Positions 38,437-48,771 of a DNA stretch of 64,000 nt are shown piece by piece; position 1 is the stretch's first letter, and every line of letters starts with the position of its first letter. The notes under the pieces are model-generated. The model had not been told where the DNA came from, did not search any database, and worked only from the letters and a program-made list of their open reading frames with translations. The stretch is from Magicicada septendecula (lineage: Eukaryota > Arthropoda > Insecta > Hemiptera > Cicadidae), in contig CM068371.1 of NCBI GenBank assembly GCA_034769895.1, forward strand, positions 404,533,969-404,597,968. Direction: 5' to 3'. The translations under genes were made by a program, and so were the position numbers.

Positions 38437-38706
38437 AGTGACAAGAAACAATCAAATGGTATAAAAGGCGGTAGGCGTATAGCTAACAGAAGTGACAAGA
38501 AACAATCAAATGGTATAAAAGGCGGTAGGCGTATAGCTAACAGAAGTGACAAGAAACAATCAAATGGTATAAAAGGCGGTTGGCGTATAGCTAACAGAAG
38601 TGACAAGAAACAATCAAATGGTATAAAAGGCGGTAGGCGTATAGCTAACAGAAGTGACAAGAAACAGTCAAATGGTATAAAAGGCGGTAGGCGTATGGCT
38701 AACAGA
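38437..38706. repeat. 54-bp tandem repeat, five units
   Basis: Units begin at 38437, 38491, 38545, 38599 and 38653, nearly identical (one or two differences each). Each contains ATGGTATAAAAGGCGG, a TATA-box-like word. Because 54 is a multiple of three, the minus strand shows an open frame of 18-residue repeats. I regard that as a passenger of the array. Confidence 0.97.
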
Positions 38707-38737
38707 AGTGGTAGGTGCCGAGGACGTTTGGTTGAAT

Positions 38738-38998
38738 CAGTGGTTCCCGACCTTTTTAATTCCGCGACCCACCTTGAACAATATTAAACTTCATAAGCGT
38801 AGGCGTCGGCAGAATTACTTGTAGGGGATTACATCGAGCACTTTGAGCCCTCGTGTACGATTAAACAAATTATACATAACTTAAATGTAATAGATTTTTA
38901 CGACACAGTAAATAAATTTTCGAGCCCGACTTGCCGACCCACCAAACCGCCCTTTGGAACCCAGCAGTGGGTCGCGCTCCATAGGTTGAGAAACTCTG
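38738..38998. mobile_element. hAT-type non-autonomous DNA element (261 bp)
   Basis: Ends CAGTGGTTCCCGACCTTTTT and AGGTTGAGAAACTCTG are imperfect inverted repeats (12 of 16), the 'CAGTGGTTCTCAACC' type seen in hAT/Charlie-like elements. Internal CGCGACCCACC and GGGTCGCGCTCC also pair. Flanks GGTTGAAT and GGTTAATT agree at 6 of 8 positions, as expected for an old 8-bp target duplication. No coding capacity. Confidence 0.8.
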
Positions 38999-40448
38999 GG
39001 TTAATTGAAAATATAATACTACTAGTTGCATGGATGAAGCCAAGAGATGTATGGAATCGCGACGGAGGTATGTAACATTATAACTGGGGGGGGGGGGGGC
39101 ATTCGCTCAGCAGTGCAGAATCCTGATAAGTATGACGGTGACACAAATCTGCATAACTTGTGGAAGATAAATTACTTATAAGAGGGTTAATTAATTAATT
39201 TTTAAAACAGCGATATATTCACTTTAATTATTTTATGAGTGTCTGTGAACGTTACCATAATAACCACTCGACCGAATCCAGAGATTTGTGTCAGTCCAGT
39301 CCAATACGAAAGGACTGCTGTTTTAGACGAGATGCACTTTTAGAGAGTGGTTTTGACGTGTACGCTGTATCATATACGACGAATATTAGCGGGAAGTCGC
39401 CCGTACGCGAGCAAAAACGTAATTAAATGTAGAGTAGCGTGCTTGGAATGTTTAATAAAGATATTTAACATACAGTCAAGGCAACAGGTCGCTCCCGCTA
39501 TGTTTTTGCTTCAAACCGATTTGTCTCGGATCCGCTTACCGACCCTTGCAGTTGATCCTATGGGTGTCCTACTAACTGTCATTGCAGCATTCTACGCTAC
39601 GTATCGCCGTAGTGCCTAAAACTGAAGCTGACGATCAGAATGTCGGTGGGGGGTATAGATCAGAATACGAAAGAGGTAAAGGGGTATAGATAATATACAG
39701 TGTATTTATTTTTAAACATGTGGCACTTACAAGTAAGGAGAAGTGATAACTGGTACGGTTGTTTTATACTTTAAATTATTATAGAAACAAAAGCACATAG
39801 ATTACAGGGGCTTACACTCTCTTGAGTAACCAAAAATCATTATAGAATACTGTGTATTGTTTATGTTTTTGAAAGTTCTTAAATTATACAGATTTTATTT
39901 AGATTAAATTATTTATATTTTTTATTCAACTATTACAACTTTTGTAATAAACATATTAACTACAGTAATTTTTATTTTATTCTGTAAACGAAGATTTACA
40001 AAGCAGAATGGTCTAGTGAAAGACTATTCAAGGATAAATAAAATTGTTGGTTGCGGTAACAGCGACTTGGTGATCAAAATCGAACCTTACCTAAACTGTG
40101 TGTAATAACATTCCTGCGACTGACTTTATATTTTCTTTCAAACTTTTCTTCCAAGTTTCATTTCCACGACTATTATATAAATATAGCCTATAAATCACAT
40201 TTCCAACAGGTTATTTGGGTGCATGTAGGTGTAACAACTATAAAGTTGTAGATTCTTACCACTTGAAGCTTGTTGGGATTCTGTTCTATATTGAATAAGT
40301 AATGGTACAGTAATTACTTGGATTTATTTACTCGCTCCGAGGACTAATGTAAGCTACTATTATTGGACCGTTTCAGTTTGAGAGAGATTCTGAACATCGG
40401 AAATTAAAAATTATTTAAACAAAACGTTATTCTAGCTGTTCGGCACCA

Positions 40449-42098
40449 AACAAAAATACCGGTATGGAGAACCATACATGACTTCCATGTTCTAAGATTT
40501 AGGCCTATATTTAAAAATCATTTTTGAAATGAAAATTTCCATAGAAACTACTTCTTTCTACGTATTGCTTCAGCCTTAACCACAGTACTGTGGTCGCTAA
40601 CGTATACCACCGCACGTTATCGAACTCGATTTTCACTGATGATGGAAGTCGACGGTACAGCCGAAACGTCTAGCTTTGCAGAAAACATTGGACTATGGCC
40701 AAACAGCCCGGGAAGGAATTTTAACAACAAACTACTTCTTTGTTGCCGATAACGTAGTACACATAAAAAATTATCCCCTCCCCCTTCAACTATAATTTTC
40801 ATTTATAGAAAATTACCCCCACCCCGTTCAGCTATCTTCTTCATTTATAGATATTTCATCTACGTTTCTACAGTGGATTATTATGATCTTCTTATCAGGA
40901 CACTTTATTTATCAAAATTAAGTACTTTACTCTTGTTAAAACATAAAACGTTGCAGGTAAACTACCCTTTCACCGGAACCGATCTTCACCAAAATCAATG
41001 ATCCTTGAGTCCTCTACAACTCAGGCACACATGTAAAAAATTATTTGATTCTGTTTGAATTTACGGCAGTTATCGTTCGTTCGTCATAAAAAAATTACTC
41101 TTGTTAAAACATAAAATGTTGCAGGTAAACTACCCTTTCCCTTAACCGGTCTTCACCAAAATCAACAGGCCTCGAGTCCTTTACAATTCAGCGACGTATG
41201 CGAAAAATTATTTGATCTGTTTGAATGTGCGGCAGTTATCTTTCGTCATATATAAAATTACCCTTGATAAAACATAAAACGATGCAGGTAAACTGCCCCT
41301 TTTCCTTAACCGATCTTTACAAAAATCAACAGACCTTACGTCCTCCACAATTCAGGAACGTATGCAAAATATTATTTGATTCTGTTGAATGTGCGACAGT
41401 TATAGTTCGTCATAGAAAAAATTACCCTTGTTAAAACATAAAACGTGGCAGGTAAACTACCCCTTTCTCTTAACCGATCTTCACCAAAATCAACAGTCCT
41501 TGCGTCCTCTACAATTCAGGGATGTATGCAAAAAATTACTTGATTCTGTTTGAATGTGCGGTAGTTATCGTTCGTCATAGAAAAATTACCCTTATTAAAA
41601 AATAAAACGTTGCAGGTAAACTACCCCTTTCCCTTAACCGATCTTCACCAAAAACAATAGGCCTTGAGTCCTCTACAACTCAGAGACATCTGCAAAAAAT
41701 TATTTCATTCTGTTTGAATGTGCGGCAGTTATCGTTCGTTCGTCATAAAAAAATTACTCATGTTAAAACATAAAATGTTGCAGGTAAACTATCCCTTTCC
41801 CTTAACCGATCTTCACCAAAATCAACAGGCCTTGCGTCCTCTACAATTCAGGGATGTATGCAAAAAATTACTTGATTTTGTTTGAATGTACGGTAGTTAT
41901 CGTTCGTCATAGAAAAAATTACCCTTATTAAAAAATAAAACGTTGCAGGTAAACTACCCCTTTCCCTTAACCGATCTTCACCAAAAACAATAGGCCTTGA
42001 GTTCTCTACAATTCAGGGAAGTATGCAAAACATTATTTGATTCTGTTTGAATTTGCGGCTGTTATCGTTTGCCATAGAAAACATTCTACACACAGACA
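40449..42098 (+). repeat. Composite unit A: hammerhead-like head plus seven 165-bp satellite copies
   Basis: Starts AAATACCGGTATGGAGAACC and runs through the hammerhead-like motif to a tail of ~165-bp tandem repeats. The word CAGGTAAACT recurs near 40954, 41122, 41285, 41449, 41613, 41781 and 41946, spaced 163-168 bp. It ends in a distinct last unit (TTTGCGGCTGTTATCGTTTG) and TCTACACACAGACAC. The whole arrangement is repeated at 42106-43403. Confidence 0.9.
40613..40672 (+). ncRNA. Hammerhead-like ribozyme motif, copy A
   Basis: ACGTTA (40614-40619), a hairpin TCGAACTCGA, CTGATGA (40636-40642), an extra T, a stem II region (GGAAG... CAGCC, less complete than in copy B) and GAAA (40663-40666) followed by CGT. 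That CGT can pair with the upstream ACG to close stem III. The layout is that of a hammerhead entered through stem III. Confidence 0.5.
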
Positions 42099-42105
42099 CT
42101 TTACG

Positions 42106-43403
42106 AAAATATCGGTATGGAGAACCATACATGACTTCCATGTTCTAAGATTTATATTTTAAATCATTTACGAAATGAAATGTTTCCATAGAAACTACTT
42201 CTTTCCACTTATTGCTTCAGCCTTAACCACAGTACTGTGGACACTAACGTATACCACACGTTATCGCACTCGATTTTCACTGATGATGGCAGTCGACGGC
42301 ACTGCCGAAACGTCTGGTTTTGCAGAAAACATTGGACTACGGCCAAACAGGCCGGGAAGGAATTTTAACAACAAACTACTACTTTGTTGCCGATAACGTA
42401 GTACATATATAAATAAAATTACCCCTCCCCCTTCAACTATAATTTTCATTTATAGAAAATTACCCCCACCCCGTTCAACTAGCCTCTTCATTTATAGATA
42501 ATTCATCTACGTTTCTACAGTGGATTATTAAGATCTTCTTATCAGGATACTTTATTTATCAAAATTAAGCACTTTACTCTTGTTACAACAAAAAATGTTT
42601 CAGGTAAACTACCCTTTTCCCGTAACCGATCTTCACCAAAATCAATAGGCTTTGAGTCTTCTACAACTCAGGCACATATGTAAAAAATTATTTGATTCTG
42701 TTTGAATTTACGGCAGTTATCGTTCGTCACGAAAAAATTTCTCTTGTTACTACATAAAATGTTGCAGGTAAACTACCCCTTTCCCTTAACCGATCTTCAC
42801 CAAAATCAACAGGCCTTGAGTTCTCTACAATTTAGGGACGTATGCAAAAAATTATTTGATTATGTTTGAATTTACGGTAGTTATCGTTCGTCATAGAAAA
42901 AATTAACTTTGTTATCACATAAAACGTTGCAGGTAAACTACCCCTTTCTCGTAACTGATCTTCACCAAAATCAATAGATCTTGAGTCATCTACAATTCAG
43001 GGATGGATGCAAAACATTATTTGATTTTGTTTGAATGTGCGGCAGTTATCGTCCGTCATAGAAACAATTACTCTCGTTAAAACATTAAATGTGGCAGGTA
43101 AACTACCCCTTTCCCTTAACCGATCTTCACCAAAATCAGTAGGCCTTCATTTCTTTACAATTCAGATACATATTCAAAAAATTATTTGATTCTCTTTGAA
43201 TGTGCGGCAGGTATCATTCGTCATAAAAAATTTCCCCTTTAGAACATAAAACGTTGCAGGTAAACTACCATTATATCTTAACCGATATTCACCAAAAACA
43301 ATAGGTCTTGAAAACTCTACAATTCAGGGCTGTGTGCAAAAAATTATTTGATTCTGTTTGAATTTGCGGCTCTTATCGTTTGCCATAGAAAAAAATCTAC
43401 ACA
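42106..43403 (+). repeat. Composite unit B: hammerhead-like head plus five 165-bp satellite copies
   Basis: Same head as unit A (AATATCGGTATGGAGAACC...) and the same satellite, with CAGGTAAACT near 42601, 42766, 42930, 43096 and 43257. It has the same terminal variant (TTTGCGGCTCTTATCGTTTG) and a TCTACACAGACAC end, followed by a CA microsatellite. Units A and B are direct tandem duplicates differing in satellite copy number. Confidence 0.9.
42257..42316 (+). ncRNA. Hammerhead-like ribozyme motif, copy B
   Basis: ACGTTA (42258-42263), hairpin ATCG-CACT-CGAT, CTGATGA (42280-42286), T, stem II GGCAG/CTGCC (five perfect pairs), GAAA (42307-42310), CGTC. ACG/CGT can close stem III. This is the best-formed of the plus-strand copies. 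One extra unpaired base after CTGATGA and five bases between the stem I hairpin and the core differ from the minimal hammerhead. Confidence 0.55.
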
Positions 43404-43411
43404 GACACACC

Positions 43412-43414
43412 CAC

Positions 43415-43447
<33 letters not shown>

Positions 43448-43452
43448 CGCGC
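43412..43452. repeat. (CA)n microsatellite ending in CG repeats
   Basis: About 30 bp of CA followed by ACGCGCGCGC, directly after composite unit B. Confidence 0.95.
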
Positions 43453-43472
43453 GCGCTTCGAAAAATTACTTT

Positions 43473-43696
43473 TTTTCATGTTTTGAGGGTAGTACAATCA
43501 GAATCTGCAATTATCTCGAACACGATTTTTTTTGCCATCACTTACTTCCATTTCCTTACGGAACATGGAAGTAAAATGACTTTTCTTCATGTTTTGAGGG
43601 TAGTACAATCAGAATCAGCCGTTACCTCGAACCATAGATGTCTCGAACACGATTTTTTTCGCCATGACCGTACTTCCATTTCCTTATGGAACATGG
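43473..43696. repeat. Tandem duplication of ~110 bp
   Basis: Two copies running from TTCATGTTTTGAGGGTAG to TTCCTTACGGAACATGG / TTCCTTATGGAACATGG. Adjacent to the left end of the LTR element. Confidence 0.9.
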
Positions 43697-43818
43697 TATG
43701 ACGTGTCGGCTACGTCATAATCCAGGGAACCTGTGATAATTGACGCTAGCCAATTATACAGGCTGCCTACGTTGTAACAAACTGAAACTCAAAACACAAG
43801 ACTAACAAAATTACAATT
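43697..43818. repeat. Left terminal direct repeat (LTR-like)
   Basis: Contains TGTCGGCTACGTC...AAAATTACA (TG...CA ends at 43704-43815). The outermost bases form a small inverted repeat, TATGACG...CGTCATA. Confidence 0.75.
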
Positions 43819-45735
43819 ATTCTAATTATAGGAAACAAGGGGAGGGGTTTAACTGATTTATGCACTCACTTTAGTATGTAACAAAGACGACATCCTTTTT
43901 ATTCACATAGTATACGTAACACAATACAAATGGAGATTTTATTTACTCTGAGATTGTAAGGGGGTTTTCTATCTAAAATAAAATGATCATTTAGATAATG
44001 AGTTTACCTCGGATCCGAGTCTTTCTTTTTCTTGTTAAGAATTTTCAAATTTACCATACTTGATTATATGATTACATTATTCCTTAAGTACCATTTGAAG
44101 AATGGTTTTATTTAGTTGAGCAACTGTTGAAGTTACATAACGAAAGTTAAGTTATAACGTATGATTACAAGAATTGGTGGTTACACCAGTTTAGATCTTA
44201 GAGCTTATTAATTGTCTTTTGAAAGTCTTTTTCATCTTTAATTACTTATATTTTAAAATATGTATAACTCACGGAAGACGAGCTCCCGCGTCACCTCTTA
44301 TATTATGGTTAACTGTCCGTGTCTTGACGAGTGATTCTTCCGTACTCTTGTAGTCGAGGATTGTTCTAGGGGTAGTCTGTCCAGTAATGATGAAATGGAT
44401 GTGATGGTGCCAGCTAACGTGAAATCGTCAGGATTCTCGGCGATAGAGTAAAGGCAGTATAGGTCGAAGTCGTCACTTTTCACTGTTATTCACATCACCT
44501 GTTTAATTGCACCGTCGTGTTGGAGTTTACTTATTGTTTGTTCATTATGTTGGAATTTCTTTTAACTTGAACAATAGTTGACTGGTTATTTAAATTACAG
44601 GAGATATCACCTCTTACATACGTTTTTCCTTTTTCTTACATGGTTGTTTCACAAAAATTTACTCACTACATTTTCGTTACTTATGTCTAGCTGTCCACAC
44701 GTTTAGTGGAAGTTAACACTTAAATTAAAATACACACAAAATAACATTTTGTGAAGAGCCCCAGCGTGGAGCTGTTTACAGTTAGAAAGCCGCATCATTA
44801 ATCCCTAGTTGTTACAATAGGAAAGTTGCAACAACGCGGAGCGAATACTCCGCCATAATATAGTTCCATCTTTTATTTAATACTACAGTCTTACAGTTAG
44901 ACAAAATAAACAATCGAGATTTTCCTCGTATACTGAAATTATTATACCTATTACTAGTGACTTTAAATTATTAATTCTTTATATTATGGTTTACACGTAT
45001 TTCTTATTTAATGCCAGCTCGGTATACAAGTTGAATCCGGAATTCACAGGTCATAGCATGATAAGTTTAATAAAGGGTTAACAGTTTTATTCTTTAAATT
45101 TTTTTTGCTTCCACAATTTTAATTAATTAATACTAGTTAAATTTTCTTATTTAAATCTCATCACTACCATGAGTTAGTCCAGGGGTAATTGGTTTAATAG
45201 TGCGATTTAATGTTTTTTAACTAACTTCCCATTCTTCGATTTCTATTATTAAATTTTTTATTTTTTTACAATTTAAATCGTCACATACTCCGCCGCTTAA
45301 AATTGACATGGGGGAAAACATTTATTAAGTGGATTCGAAAGTTAGGTACTGGGGTACACTTGTCGTTACTGTGTGGAGTTTCTCTCCTTCTTCTCCCTTT
45401 TTCTTTCATTTATTTATTTGCATGAGTTATACACAACTTATTTTTTTGCTACACTTTAAAACACAAAAACTTCTACTTATTTCTCTTACTTAAATCTACT
45501 ACCGGTTTTTTTTTTGTTTTTGGTTACTCTCTACAGAGAGTTACTATCTAGATAACTTCTTACTTAGTGGTCAGGTAGTGGTTAACTGACTACTTATTTC
45601 TCTCATCTTTCGCTGAACAGGATCTAAGGTTGATCAGGCCTCATTCCTAATTCTATGATTAGCACTTCACATGGTTACTCAGGTACAAGATAACTTGTCT
45701 ACCTAGTATTACCTTTTTCTAGTTTTATTTTTTTT

Positions 45736-46317
45736 TTAATACAATTTTATCTGCGAAATATGTGTTCTCCGTACATATTCTTGCGTCGCAGGTTCGTACA
45801 GGGCTACTGTAACTGGGGTTAAGTACTTCTGGATTCGGTAAGGACCACACCATCGGTATGATAGTTTAGAGGTGGTCTTATCAATAGCACTACTAGTCGG
45901 GTGTGTCTTGTACATTACTAAGTCACCGACTTGGTACCTAACTAAATTAGTATCATTACTTCTCTCGTGATATTTTCGCGATTTTTCTAAGTTCGCTCTT
46001 AAATTTGCGCGGGCTTCATTCCAGATTCGTTTAATCTGCTTATCCTTAATTTGCTGAGGTAGTAAGTCATGTATTTTCCATTTTGTGGACAAGGGGTGGT
46101 TTGGCTTGTATTTGTATAGTAACTCAAACCGGGTAGACTTATGTCCTTCGTGATAAGCGGAATTGAAGGCGTACTGCATCCAGGATAGGTTCTGGTCCCA
46201 AGACGTATGGTAGGCAATTAAAGCAGATTTGAGGTTTCGCAGATACCTTTCAGCAATATTGCCTTGCGGACGATACTCCGTAGTGGTAATATGGTCTATA
46301 CCTAACTTGAAACACAT
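45736..46317 (-). other. Integrase C-terminal piece of the LTR element
   Basis: Includes YRPQGNIAERYLRN and LSWMQYAFNSAYHEG, the end of the integrase catalytic core in Gypsy-type elements. A C-terminal region with YQVGDLVMYKTHP and YRWCGPYRIQKY resembles the chromatin-contacting domain. A fossil part of the surrounding element, not a host gene. Confidence 0.85.
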
Positions 46318-46336
46318 ATTCTTAAATTCTTTAGCC

Positions 46337-46636
46337 TTAAACTGGGGTTAAGTTTTCTATCCTTTGAGTTGTCCGCAATATTACCGCAGGAGATTTCTCG
46401 TCTTGAAGGGTTTGGGACAATAAGGTCAACTCGCTATACTTGGCATTACAAGTTTCTCTCTCGCTCTCATAATCGAGTCCGCTCAGGTTGCTTAACTGCG
46501 CGGGTGCATCAAATCCACTTTCGCGTATAGACTTGCGCAATTCCGCGACTGTTACATTCGCATGGGGTAGACCACGTAAAAGAGCTTCATAAGACAGTTC
46601 GTCCTTTAATAGTAAATCTGGATTAAATAGGGCCAT
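46337..46636 (-). other. Gag-like N-terminal piece of the LTR element
   Basis: About 100 residues starting MALFNPDLLLKDELSYEALL, with the ELSYEALLRGL / TVAELRKSIR pattern seen at the start of some Gypsy-type Gag proteins. It lies directly upstream of the integrase piece on the same strand. Fossil part. Confidence 0.5.
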
Positions 46637-47546
46637 GTTTACCTTATATCTAAAACACTAAAATTTACTTTACTACACTATACACTTATGACATACACAA
46701 TTTAATTCATGGTCAAAGCACTTGCATTTGTAGTAAGAGAGTTACTTCTCTTCTCAGAGAAAGAGAGAAATTTCACACAGACGTCATTTTATTGTCAACG
46801 ATCAGCTGTTATGCTGTAATGTAGGTCAGACTAGTTTTCTTTGTAAACAATGGCATACTTGTTGTAAGCGTGAGAAGGGGAGAAATACACTTGGGGTGAG
46901 GAACGTTATTGTTCTATACAACAATAGCTTACGGCTACCTTTATCGACTAGTCTCGGCTGGCTTCAACAAGGGGGTAAGTGCAATACGTACCGATATGCG
47001 TTTTAAACAAGCTACAGCCCTTATCAAGCTGAGTTTAACTATTATTTGTTTTACGTTCAAATTTAACTTTCTCTAATTCCTTTTCTTTTTACCAGAATTA
47101 ACTTACAAATTTATTTACACGTAATTAAACTGGTTTAACTTAGTCAATAGTTTATATGACTCACCGTGACAGCAGAAATATAAATTACACATTTATGCAG
47201 GCATATTCAGGAAACTACAGGTCTTGAATTGTCACAAAACATACATGTTAAAGACTGAACAGTTTGACAAGCACTAAAAATTCATGTAGGTACTTGCATT
47301 GGTGTAATACAATAATAGTTTGAATTATTTTCGCGTATGTTAAATAAATTATATACAAGTACGTGCGTAATCTCACACACAATTCACAATGGTAAATTTA
47401 TACTGTCGCTATTTTTCTTTCATTCAACTTAGCCTTTTTGAGTTACATAAAATACATTAACTGAGTGCATAGATCAGCAGAGGGTCGTATTTTTTATATG
47501 ACACTACGTAAACAATTATTTTACAAGAAAGCAGAGTTGCGCATTT

Positions 47547-47668
47547 TATGACGAGTCGGCTACGTCATAATCCAGGGAACCTGTGATAATTGACGCTAGC
47601 CAATTATACAGGCTGCCTACGTTGTAACAAACTGAAACTCAAAACACAAGACTAACAAAATTACAATT
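47547..47668. repeat. Right terminal direct repeat (LTR-like)
   Basis: Same sequence and orientation as 43697-43818. A T-rich run and a Penelope-like terminal region lie immediately outside it. Confidence 0.75.
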
Positions 47669-47717
47669 TTTTTTTTCTTTTATAAAATTGCTAAACTGCT
47701 ATAATTGTTATTATTTA

Positions 47718-47795
47718 GACAAAGCTTTTCGTCATCACTGACATCTTCAGGTCTTAAACAACGTCTGTCAACTGTACGTTGTAAGCTTTTATACT
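47718..47795 (-). ncRNA. Hammerhead-like ribozyme motif (minus strand), well formed
   Basis: Minus strand: AAAAGCTT (near 47790-47783), a stem-loop CAACGT...ACGTTG, TTTAAGAC, CTGAAGA (47750-47744), T, stem II GTCA/TGAC with loop GTGA, GAAA (47730-47727), then AGCTTT, which pairs with the upstream AAAGCT to make stem III. All three helices can form. It matches the terminal repeats of Penelope-like elements in type and position, followed by an A-rich tail on the minus strand (T run at 47669-47680). Confidence 0.6.
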
Positions 47796-47835
47796 TTAGG
47801 CCCCTCCCCTTATGTCATCGCCCCTCCTATTGGTT
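47784..47835 (-). promoter_or_regulatory. CCAAT + GC-rich + TATA promoter-like module
   Basis: On the minus strand, ACCAATAGGAGGGGCG is followed by AAGGGGAGGGGCC and AGTATAAAAGC. CCAAT box (complement at 47829-47833), G-rich boxes and TATA box (complement at 47786-47793) lie in the normal order and spacing. The TATA box runs into the stem III strand of the hammerhead-like motif, so a transcript would start in or just before the ribozyme-like fold. This resembles the terminal region of a Penelope-like element. Confidence 0.45.
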
Positions 47836-48410
47836 CTAGCTGCTACCGCTCTTCACGTGAACTTTGTCTACATTTTTCCGTTAGGCATTTTACTAACGTC
47901 CGTCAAATTGTTTTACGAATCTCCCGTTAATTTCTTCATGCAATATTTTACTTTCTGACTTATAATCTTTTACATGAAATGTAAATATGACTCTACTCCG
48001 TTATTATATAGACTGAAACCTATTCATTTCACAGAATCCTCGTACAAGTAAAAACTTTCATTACACATAAATTCAGAGTCCGTTAGATAAGACACAAAAA
48101 ACACGAAACTAGAACTAAGGAAAGATCTGCAAACTGTTTTGTATGCGGTATGGACTTTATAGAGTAAAATCGTGGACAACTAAAACGAAAGAGGAGGAAC
48201 GTGTTGGAAAGCTTTGAGGTGTCATTCTGGAAAAGTTTGCAGGAAGTAAAGTGTCACTCAGAATGAGTACTCAAGATGTTCTGGGCGGGACGAAAGACGA
48301 CACGCTGAAGTGAAATTATTTCTAAACTGTCGATATGTACGACAGCGCAGTGTAACTAAGCTTTTGATAGTGTACTGTAGATTAAAAAAATTATAGAATA
48401 TCGCTTCTGC
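47836..48410. other. Unannotated intron DNA
   Basis: May be the remainder of the Penelope-like fragment on the minus strand, but no endonuclease motif is visible. Confidence 0.35.
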
Positions 48411-48414
48411 ACGT

Positions 48415-48516
48415 CACTGTTTTCAGTAACTTCCGGTAAGCGATTTCGAGCGTTTCAGCTCATGTTATTCCGATCTGGAGATGGGATGAAACGGTCGAAA
48501 GTTACTGAAAACTGTG
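48415..48516 (+). repeat. Inverted repeat enclosing a weak hammerhead-like core
   Basis: CACTGTTTTCAGTAACTT (48415-48432) pairs perfectly with AAGTTACTGAAAACTGTG (48499-48516) apart from one base. Between them lies CTGGAGATGGG...CGGTCGAAA, which looks like the CTGANGA...GAAA core but with G at a position that should be A. Probably a decayed relative of the other motifs. Confidence 0.55.
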
Positions 48517-48771
48517 AAGTGTTATCAGCGATGTTGCAAATTTCTGAAATGTAAGTGGATGGTTTTCACTAACATTGCGTTAGAAAAAAAATATTTAAGA
48601 GAAAATAAACGGAAAATGTGGAAGAAGTAACAAAAAATAGGGCCTATCTGCTATTTCAGAGATAACTAGAAAACTGATGACTGTGATAAAGCAGGCTTAT
48701 CGTTATATTCTTAACGTTGCACGCAATTATTGTGCATCGTGTAGCCATTCCGCTATGACTTTGTAAGAAAA

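Larger units (their letters stand above)
43697..47668 (-). mobile_element. Broken Ty3/Gypsy-like LTR retroelement fossil
   Basis: A ~4-kb element with direct terminal repeats of ~112-122 bp that agree at all but about one position, which suggests a fairly young insertion. Parts seen, all on the minus strand: a gag-like open piece (46337-46636) and an integrase C-terminal piece (45736-46317). The protease-RT-RNase H section is not present, so the element is broken and carries at least one large break. The assignment to Ty3/Gypsy rests on the integrase. No clear target-site duplication. The remaining interior (43819-45735 and 46640-47546) is AT-rich with no recognised part. Confidence 0.75.

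Noticed and set aside
38340-38660. 106-codon minus frame with 18-residue repeats
   Set aside because: Fully explained by the 54-bp tandem array, whose unit is a multiple of three.
40617-42449. Two similar minus frames (60-62 codons)
   Set aside because: They are antisense readings of the duplicated hammerhead-like head.
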